From Craspedostauros australis (taxonomy: Eukaryota > Bacillariophyta > Bacillariophyceae > Mastogloiales > Achnanthaceae), in assembly GCA_026770025.1 (NCBI GenBank), contig JAMXDE010000008.1, positions 248,001 to 312,000 on the forward strand: a stretch of DNA of 64,000 nucleotides, read 5' to 3'. Both the position numbers and the translations under genes were made by a program. The notes beneath the pieces are model-generated. The model worked only from the letters and a program-made list of their open reading frames with translations. It made no database searches and had not been told where the DNA came from. This document shows, one piece after another, positions 44,123-54,000 of this stretch; the stretch's first letter is position 1; every line of letters starts with the position of its first letter.

Positions 44123-44785
44123 TGTTGGAACATGACGAATATTCAGATTCGTGTATGACCCGGTAGGGGTCACAGTTGCGCAAATGACTGCTCACACATA
44201 TTTGTTTGTCCAGAACTCCTTCTCACGATCAAATGTTCCAAACCCGAAAACGGAAATTTACAGCAGAATCCTCGAATATGACGAAAGAATCTCGGAATCT
44301 TCAGAAACAAATAATCTACGAGCTGAGAGGAATCTAACGTCAGCGGGAACGTGAGGAGCAGAGCATGAACGTCAGCAGAGGAGCAAGACCAGATATATAT
44401 GGATGAGAGGAACCACTTAGGTAAGACGTCAGGATTAGAGACTGACGCAATCGAGTTCCTGAATCTCTGTCTGACACAACCAAGACCAAATAAGACAACA
44501 ACACGACGAACTGCGGGAAACTGGCGCAGGTCGAGGATTCACATCGTGGTGGATCGTTAGGAATTAGGAAATGATCTGACTCAATAGGAGTCAGAACTAC
44601 ACGAGTTTGCAGGGCAACTGGAGATTGACATGAGTTGACTTTTGACAGACAAGTCAAGCTCATAAATCGCAGAGAAAGAGGAATCACCAACCTACAAACC
44701 CGGGATAACAGAACAACTAACTTAGTGAACCAATTGTAGCCCCACCCGGTCTACATGAGCAACAGGATTGAGACCTGTTTCAACA
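44123..44785 (+). repeat. 3' LTR of copia element 1
   Basis: 663 bp, equal in length to the 5' LTR with no difference seen, followed by the target-site copy CAGCAT at 44786-44791. Confidence 0.93.
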
Positions 44786-44989
44786 CAGCATGTCTTCGCT
44801 TTCTCACGAAACCCCAATTATGAGAACACATGACGCTGGACGTCAGGAGGTCGCCCTCGTGGCCGTGCGCATGCGCAACAGTGGTGCAGGAGCACAACCT
44901 GCACTTTGGGCAGTGTTGATCATTGATCGTCAAATCGCAGACACAAAATGCAGACACCATCTCACGAAAGCAAACCGTCCACGCCAACA

Positions 44990-46925
44990 ATGAAATCCTC
45001 TGATTCACCTGCGGAATCCAACAAGAAAGGTCAGCAAGTCACCATGAAGTGCAATCAATTTGAGATCAAGATTGCCGTGATGGGCTACGTCAGGTAAGTC
45101 CGCATGTTGTCACGCTGGCAAGCTGACATCGTGTCGAATCGGTTGGATCCCGTCGATGTCCGTCCCTTTGCACGTCCTTGTCCATTATCTTCAACAAATT
45201 GTTGGTCCATTCGTTGACGAGCGTTGGTGCAGAACATTCCAGAAATGATCTCACCCACACCACAACTGATCTGCTTGGCCATACTCCACATCTATCTGCT
45301 TTCCGTTCGGCTCTTCACCAAACGGCACCATTCAGTGTGGGCAAGTCCACTGTTCTCAATGCTTTGCTGGGAAAGAAGTTCAGCGAAGTGTCAATGAAAC
45401 GGACCACCGCTTGTGTCAACCATTTCAAGATCGTCCATCCGCAATCAGAGCCATCTGCAGCTGCATCTTCGACCAGCAAAGCCAAAGGCGCAAAGTCCAA
45501 GGATGTGGCCACCAGCGCGAGCTCGGATGTGTGGTATGACGCCAACGATGAAATAGCTGCGAAGAGCATCACGTCGGCTGCAGAAACTCATGAGACCATC
45601 AAGAAGGACAACCAGGAGCTGCGTGCGAGCAACGTCGTCCAAGAAAAGTCCTTCGTTATCCAGGCAGACCACACCATCGTTTCCATGAGAAGCGACTGCA
45701 ATCTAGTGATCACGGATATCCCTGGAATCAACGAGGCCGGCACCGACAGCGTCTACAAGAACTGGGTGTCGAAGTCCTGGAAGACGTTCGACTGCGTCAT
45801 CGTTGTCATGGATGCACTGCAAGGTGTCAACACGGAGGAACAGGTCGAGATTCTCAATTTCGCGAAGAAGAACAACGCAGAATCCAAAGACATCCCCGTC
45901 ATCGTCGTTGGAAACAAGGTGGATGACCCGGACGACGAAGAAGAGCAGGAGCTTGTCACTGAGGTTCGAGAGGCCGTGGAAAAGATCTTCGGTTCGGGAT
46001 GTGGCGCGGATGCACTGACGAAAGTCAGTGCGGAGGTCAAAAAGGGCCATCACCGCACTATCGACAGCAAAGAGGGGTCATTCTCTGCGTTTGTTCCGAT
46101 CTCCGCAATGCGAGCATTCCTCTATCGCACTGCTGCTGGCCTTTCCCTCGAAGAGTTCAAGAAGCTTGACATGAACTTGATCGGAAAGATTGGTGAGGAC
46201 GAAGTGGGTCGCTTCAAGTGGAAGAAGATGAGTGCGGAAAAGAAGATCAAGGTCGTACACGCGGCAATCCAAACCAAAGAGGACTATGAGGAGCGAATGG
46301 AAGCAACGAACTTCGACACACTCTTGGCCGTCTTGGAGTACGCGCTTGGCGGTGACGCGGTCCAAGCCTCTTTGATCGAGAAGCAGATCCAGCTTGAACT
46401 TGCAGGGCTGTCGCAACTTCGTCTTGAGAAAGGAGAATTGTCCAAACATCTCCACCGAGCTCACAAGAAATGCGTTGCGGTCGGCTTGCCAAATGCTCTT
46501 GTCCAAGTTGCCTTCAAATACTTCCACAAGCACGACGCAATGAACGCACTGAGGCATTTTCGTCTTCAGGTAAGGCAAGAGACCCTCGGGAACTGTTTGG
46601 GTCGTCTCTATGAGTTCGGAACACTCTGTAGAGACCTTGACTGGGCCGAAGAGAAGGAATGGGTGGCAGTTCAGATGCGGCAGTTGCTGAAAAAGCAGCT
46701 CGTGATCGTCATCGACAAAAGCAGCGCATGGGATGTGGAAGAGTGGTACAGGAGCTGCCGCACGCCCAGCAATGACGCATGGAAGTCCACGGAAAGGTCA
46801 TGGAAGACCTTATCACCAAGAAGCTGGATGGCCATCTTCGAATCATTGCTCCTAATGATGAACGAGATGTCCGTCATCGCACGCTTTGGGCGAGAGAAGA
46901 TCATCTTGCATGAAATGAATGCCCG
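44990..46925 (+). pseudogene. Dynamin-like GTPase gene, 5' portion (split by copia element 2)
   Basis: Exon 1 (44990-45093) begins at ATG and ends inside the P-loop. A 242-bp intron (45094-45335, GTAAGT...TTCAG) follows, and exon 2 starts 45336. Across the splice the P-loop reads GYVSVGKST (G-x4-GKS/T). Next come MKRTTACV (G2 Thr), TDIPGINE (G3, DxxG) and GNKVDD (G4, NKxD), so this is a large GTPase resembling the dynamin N-terminal domain, followed by a mostly helical region. Dynamin-like proteins remodel membranes; the role here is unknown. The frame is open until element 2 enters at 46926, after which it stops at 46941. With the piece at 56081-56456 the spliced gene would be 689 residues in one frame. 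Copia element 1 lies just upstream, possibly in its promoter. Confidence 0.82.
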
Positions 46926-47612
46926 AGTTGAGATTCAATGAGGGACAGACTAGTACCGAACACGGTATCAACCCGATGGGAGAAATTCCTGTTTTGGCGC
47001 GAAATCTTCCGACTTGATTGACCACCAAACCTTTTTCTCCTCCTTTCTCTCCTCCATTCACGAATCCATCATGACTCAAACCTGACCGACCTGACTCACA
47101 CCCCACCTGGGAACTATATGCTCTTCAGATCCTCCTTACTAAAACTTATCTCGATTCCTTCATTGCTGATGACCACCACACTACCACCGTGGTCTCAGCA
47201 TGCGTATCCAACTTGCTTCAACTCAAGCAATGGAATCCGAGTGTCAGCTTCAGCCACAGCCACTGCTTCATGACCGTCACCACTGATTGTCATGACCTAC
47301 ACTGCAGTGTAACTACATGTGCGGAGAGCAAGGTACTGTATTGACTGTCTACTCTGTTGCACTGAATCAAGTGCATCAGTGCAGGGTCTCGCCAAGTTGT
47401 GTGGCATCGTTTCTTCACCCTACTAACACCAATAAGCTAACTCATAATAACGGACTAGGATTAGCTACAAAGCACTCTACTTCTCATCGTTACAAGTTAT
47501 AACTATTCAAACAGCACACCTCTCTTGAACTGCATCACACGGCTATCCCGAAGCCGGCAGATTCACGAGGCATTCTCCACCGATTCGCGACGCCTACGCA
47601 CGAATCCTAACT
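46926..47612 (+). repeat. 5' LTR of copia element 2
   Basis: 687 bp with AGTT...AACT ends, matching 55389-56075 at every position compared. Confidence 0.93.
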
Positions 47613-47703
47613 GGTAGCTGCGAGTGGTTGCCAAATACTCTCTTATCAACTCCACCGAGCATCTTCCTCTGCCAACCGATCGCAAGAGTCTCTCTGAGAC
47701 GAA

Positions 47704-47908
47704 GCCAAAAGGCACAGCTCGAAGACCGAGCTTCCAACAAGGACCACGTCCTCACCGCATGCATCTGATCTGAAATCAGATCCCCACCGCTCGAAAACCG
47801 AGCCACTCAAGAGGACAAAAGTCCCAGCTGAAGGTAAGCGACCCAAGGTCGAACTTCAGTAGCCTCTGCCAAAGCAAGCAATAACCGCACTCGCCGACCG
47901 AGTGCGAG
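47704..47908 (+). promoter_or_regulatory. Hairpin-dense leader of copia element 2
   Basis: Between the primer-binding site and the start codon there is a run of perfect short inverted repeats: AGCTCG/CGAGCT (47718-47734, loop AAGAC), AGGAC/GTCCT (47742-47754), GATCTG/CAGATC (47769-47784), GCTCG/CGAGC (47791-47805, loop AAAAC), GGAC/GTCC (47815-47826), a nested CTGAAG/CTTCAG around CGACC/GGTCG (47830-47861), and CGCACTCG/CGAGTGCG (47888-47908, loop CCGAC). Such density suggests a structured RNA for packaging, dimerisation or translation control. Function is inferred only. Confidence 0.6.
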
Positions 47909-48039
47909 CCCCTCCAAGCCTGCATCGAACTTCAGTGCACACCTTCCCAACGAAGTGAAGTCGAGCAAGAGCAAGAGAAGGCAAACAGATCGATCCCCTC
48001 GAAGTCCGAAGACTATTCGAGAAGTCCCCGTCATCCATC

Positions 48040-51000
48040 ATGGCGGAAGAGACAACTCCTGCCACGCTGGAAGAGCTGCAAGCGCAGCTCGAAGCGATCA
48101 CGGTCGAGAACGCTCGCCTCACACAGGCGACGTTGGCGGCCGAAGCCGCTGCAGAAGCAGCAAACGCGGCCATAGCCACTGCCCAAGCAGCGGCGACAGC
48201 CACCACGACCCCAAGCCGTCCCGGTCTCGAGCGCAGCCGCTCCGCTGGCGACACAAGACCTCGAACGGAACAGTCCTTCCTCGGCGACAGCATCTTCGAC
48301 ATGGAAACCCCCATGCCCAAGAAGAGCAGAAAGTCAGAAGAGGACAGCGAAGACGACGACCACGACCTCTCTGGGAAACCAACCGTTCCCATCATGGGAG
48401 GTATCCTCAAGCAAGGACGCAACTGGGTGCCCTGGACCGCAGGCGCGCCGAACGGGCATTGGACGGGCCTCCAAGACGAGTCACACACCAGGTGGACCAA
48501 CTCTCAACAACAGAGAATCCTCCATAACGGTGCTGACTCAACCAACCAGTCCAAGCGAGAGCAAGGACTCACCGACAAGTTCAAGAAAGGAGGGAACATC
48601 CAGCAGTTCATTCGCCTGGTGCGAAACCACATGGCAAGAACCGGACTCCTCACCATGGCGTACATCGCTGACGCCAACGCAGAGTCAGGAATGACTTGCG
48701 TCTTGGACTCACCAGCCGCCTTCACTCTTGAAGATGCCACCAAGCACTTCGACGAGTTCCATCTGAAGTGGGATCACTACGACGTCCAGAACAACGAGAC
48801 AGCCTCAGCGTTCTTCCGTGACAGTCTTGATCCAGCCCTCGAAGACCAACTCATGAACCGAATCGAGCCGAAGTTCCACGATAACTTCATCACTCTCTTC
48901 GTTGAGTTCATGAACAGCAACTCGGCCAACTCCTTGGATGAACAAGACGCCCTCGCAGCCAAGATCCGCGAAGTCAACTGCAGACGTTTTCCAAACGAGA
49001 ACGTTGGTCTCATGGCAGTCCACCTCCGTGCTCTTTGCAAGCGCCTCGACGACGCCGGTCGCTTCGACCTTCGTCTCCTCCGAACGATCCTCGACGCCTT
49101 CCTGCAGGCTGGAGGACAGATCCGGTCTGGTGAACAGTACCGACGTCCTCTCTATGTGATGAAGGATAACCTTGAGGAAATCCTCATGCGTCTCCCCGTC
49201 TTCACGTACGAGTACGCTCGCCCCCAGCTTGCCGCAAAAGATCTCACATGGATGGCAATCTGCAACAAGGCCGAGGCGTCGTACGAAAACGAAGTGCGCG
49301 GAAATCGCTGGCATGCCATCAGGCGTACCAGAGACAGCAACGTGCCCAGGTACTCGTACGCCAACAACGCCGTCCAGAATCCAAGCGCCAACGTTCTCGA
49401 GCAACACAAGGGTTTCTCCAAGAACGACGGAAGGAGAAACAACTTCAAGAAGCCCAAGGAACGCGACGCCAAACGCAACGCCAGCCAGGGCTGGTCGTCC
49501 AAAGCTCCCAAGCCCGGTGAACCACAGCGCAAGCTTGTCAACGACAAGACTTTCATGTGGTGCGCCAAGTGCCGCCGCTGGCGTCTCTCGCACAACACTG
49601 AGAGTCATCAGGACAACTTCAAGTTCAAGGCGAAGGCAAAGGGCAAGCAAGCTCCCAAACAGGACAACCTCTCCATTGACATGGCTGCGTGGACATGCTT
49701 CACAGCCGCCTCCAGTCAAGACGAAGACACCTGGTGGTCTCTCGTCTGGAACCTCTTCACCTCCTTCAACTACTTCGGTAGCATCGTTGGAATGGTTCTC
49801 CTCTTCGCCTCACTCCAAGTCATCACTATCGGAGTAGAGTATGGGTGGTACATCGCGGCAGCAAATGCCTGGATGCTAATTGCCGTAACTCTACTACTCC
49901 TCCACACGAACGTACCACGAAGACCTGACTCAATCAACTCTGCTGATCTAGTCTACAACAAGGCACGAGTCAAAGAACGGTACAAGCAAGTGCATAAACG
50001 TCCAACACACTTCAATGGAGCCGTGAAACGCAGTCTCTACGATCTCGTAATGGAAAGTCTCGACCCAGATGGACCCAAACCCGTGAACGTGTCGAAAGGA
50101 AACTCCCCACGAACAAAACGTGTGTGGCGTCCCCAGGCTCGGACCAAAACTCGCAATCACAGATCAAAACGTCGTCACTGGAACCAATCGAAAAATTCCA
50201 CTTATGGTAAAAACCAAACACCCACGACAGCAAAATTGCCCCGCCAAGAAGGTCGCACCTCATCCATCTCACGAAATCTCTGGAGCCTGTACCCAACTCG
50301 CGGAATTGACTTGATGTATGATCGAAGTCAAAAGCAACAATGTGACAATGACATGCCCGCACTACTCACTCTGCAAGGTCTAGCCTCCTTCTTCTCCAAT
50401 CGCAATGCTTTCGCATCTCCAGCTAAAGCTGAGAGTTATCTCTCACCCGATGCTCCATTCGAACTCGTTTGGGACAGCGGAGCATCAATTTCTGTGACAA
50501 ATGACCTCAACGATTTCAGTTCTACTCCAAGTCCTCCACCAAGACCGACCTTTCTCAACGGATTCCTCAAGAAAATCCAAGTGAATGCGTTGGGAACCGT
50601 CGAATGGTATGTCCTTGATGTAACTGGAAGCCCTCGCAAATTGCGACTGCCTGCTTTCCATGTTCCCGAATCAAAGGTCAAGCTAATCAGCACTTCCAGT
50701 CTCCTTGAAGAGTATCAGGGCGAAACGATCGTTTTCAACAAATCCTCCTGCAAACTCAGCGGAATCCTGGGAAACGACGATCGCAACGCAATCGTAGCGA
50801 ATTACAAGAAGTCCACAAGGCTACCAACATCAGTCGGCTACAGTGCCAACAACATCCATGACGTGCCAGCTGCACTAACTTCCATCGTCTCCACCGTGTC
50901 GGACCACAACGTGAACCTCACCCAACCGCAAAAGGAACTTCTTCGGTGGCACTATCGTCTCGGACATTTATCCTTCAGTCGAGTGAAGTTCCTGCTGCGT

Positions 51001-54000
51001 TCGGGTACTCTCACCGGGTCAGAATCGTCTAGAAAGATGCACACAGCTGCGGCAAGGGTCACAAGCCTCCCGCTTTGCGCTGCATGCCAATTCGGAAAGC
51101 TGCACCGTCGCCCTTCCCCAGGAATAACTCAACATGTCGTCCGTGACAAACAAGGAGTTTTGCGCACCGATCACTTGTTCCCTGGACAACAAGTATCAGT
51201 GGACCACTTCGTCGGTCGAACGCCAGGACGCCTCTTCTCAGGACGAGGCAAAGGCGATCCAAACGAAATGTACAAAGGCGGAGCCATCTTTGTCGATCAC
51301 GCATCAGGATACATTCACGTGGAACCTGTGGCAGCGCTAACCACGCACGCCACCCTCGAAGCCAAGGAACGGTTCGAACTGATGTGTCGTGATGTTGGAG
51401 TCCCCGTACGATCGTATCTATCAGACAACGCCACCACCTTCACCTCACCCGAATACTCCAAACACCTTGAAATCTTCCATCAAGTCCATCGATTCGCAGG
51501 TGTCGGCGCACATCACCACAACGGAATAGCCGAGCGAAGCATTCGAACAATTGTCTCAATGGCCCGAACCATGATGATGCATCAAAGCATCCACTGGCCA
51601 ACGATGTTTGATGCTCAACTATGGCCAATGGCCGTCGTACACGCCGCGTACATCTACAATCGCGTGCCTAATCCCGCCACCGGTCTCACACCCTACGATG
51701 TTCTATCACGCATCCGTCTTCCCCTCAAGCAACTTCATAACCTGCACGTATGGGGCAGTCCAGTCTATGTCCTTAACAAAGCGCTGGCCGATGGACGCAA
51801 GATACCCCGATGGGAACCAAGAGGAGAGAGATACGTGAACATGGGTCTCTCTACGAAGCATGCTTCAACCGTACCTCTAGTCCTATCACCACGGACAGGT
51901 TCAATCACCCCTCAGTTCCACGTCGTGTTCGATGACTGGTTCGCAACGATTGCTACCGACTTGAAGCAACTTCCAAGCTATCAATCGGAAGAATGGACTC
52001 GCATGTTTGGTGACACCACCTTCCAATATCCATTCGATGACGACGATGTGGAATCAATGGAGCAGGACGACATCTTCGCATCAGACACGCGAGACCACAA
52101 CCGGTTACAACGCAACGACGATAACACTCCACCACCGAGTTTTGATACGCGAAACCAACAAACCATCCGTGAAAGAACGCCACAGGTATTGGCGAAAGGG
52201 TCGCAACCAATGACACAACAGATCCCCGATCTCATGAGTGAAGCTCTCGCCCCTCCGATGCCAGTTTCAGAGGGAGCCAACAGGCAAATGTCCTCGACAG
52301 AGGGAGCTCCCGATGAGTCCCCGGTACCTGACTCTACTATAGAGTCACCGGATCAGCGAACACTTCAACCGCAATTGAGCTCACCTCTCCGAGAATCACC
52401 AACATTGGAATTAGCAACTCCATTACCACTTCCAGCTCCGACGCCAATTCAGACGAGCTCCACGCCACCCATGATACCTAAGTCTGAGCCAACGCCAGAA
52501 AGACCTCAAAGCACGAGAATTCGCAAACAACCAAAGCGATTCACGTACGCACGTATGGGAGGCAAAGCAGCCTGGCTGGACGACGAAGACACCGATGATT
52601 ACTACTTCTGCCCTGCAGTAGCTACCTTGGAAGAGATCGAACAGGCCGCAACACCCAGGGAACTGCACCCCGACTCATCATCGATCATCACATTCTCACA
52701 AGCTATCGTCGATTGCTTACATACAATCGAACCTCTCCAACGCAAAGGTAGCGACTCTCTCTCCATCGATCTACACCAATTCAAGGTGGACGCTCACTAC
52801 TTGTTGCGCAGACTCCGAGGTCGATTCAACACCTTGAATCCACAGCCAACCAACGTCGTCCTCCCAACGTTCGCTCCAAAGGCGGCTGAAGTAGAAGAAG
52901 CAAGCATCAACATGGCTGACTGGTGGCAACCGGACCCCGACAACATGACCGAGGAAGGAGCGACTCCATTTCAGGAGACGTACAACAACTTTCACTCGGA
53001 CATGGAGGACCATTTCGAGAAAGACCTCAACAGCGTCTTTCTCAACGAAGACCTCCTCCGACTGGCCACTGACCACGCCGTCGAGCAATTCGTGGAGAAG
53101 CTGAGCACCTTCATCAGTACTGGCACGATGGAACCCCACTTCGACGCTCTCGACTTCATGTCCAAGGCCAAATCAGGGCCATGGTACTACCAAGACCCCG
53201 AACATTTGATGAACCAAGGGTACCTTCCACCCAAATCTGCGTACAACGCAGAAGCGTTCGTCCAAAGGACTCGCTCCGTGTGGAATGCGATGATCGAAAA
53301 TCATCATTACCGTCTCGCATTCGAGCTACTCCGTCGCCAAGTGACGACGATCCGACCAGGACCGTGGCCACTTCCAAGCGAATACGAGATTGAGCAATTC
53401 GTCCAAGGCATGATTGAGTCGAACACGGCGCCACTCACTTCGGCCCCAGCGACTCGCTCCGCCAACAAAGGATCCATGCTCGACATCGACTCGTCATCCA
53501 CGCTCGACATCAACCCGTCGTTCATCCTCGACACAGCGAAGTGCATTCCACCAACTACATGGGCGAACATCGAACAGCATGCCTACTCTGTCGCAATCAT
53601 CGAGCCACAGAAGGATGCAACAAACTACCCCACCTACGTCGATAATCGCATGATCAGCTACTTTGCCGCAGGTGGCGACTTGGAGATCGCCGAACGCACC
53701 TCGGTGTACAAGGCATCCAACACCGACCCGGATACTCTCTCCTTCGACGAAGCCATTCGCGACGACAACAAAGACGAGTGGATGCAAGCCGCCGAAAAGG
53801 AGATTCGAGATCTCACGGAAAAGGGCACGTGGGAGGAAGTGAAGAAGATCGACATCAAGAACGATCGCATCTTTCCAGGAACCTGGGTCTTTCGCCGCAA
53901 GCGCCTCCCCGACGGAACCATCAAGAAATACAAGGGACGCTGGTGTTGCCGTGGAGACCTCATGCAAGAGGACTCCTCCACCTACGCACCAGTCGTCGCA

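Larger units (their letters stand above)
38888..44785 (+). mobile_element. Ty1/copia LTR retrotransposon, element 1
   Basis: A complete 5898-bp element: 663-bp LTRs at 38888-39550 and 44123-44785, beginning TGTTG and ending CAACA, in which I found no difference. The flanking duplication is CAGCAT (38882-38887 and 44786-44791); if the final C belongs to the LTR it is AGCAT, the 5 bp usual for copia. A purine-rich GGGAGAG precedes the 3' LTR. The primer-binding-like sequence TTGGGCCATCAGGGC (39590-39604) lies 40 bases inside, unusually far from the LTR. Domain order PR-INT-RT-RH makes it copia. Equal LTRs imply recent insertion. It sits about 200 bp upstream of the GTPase start codon. Confidence 0.93.
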
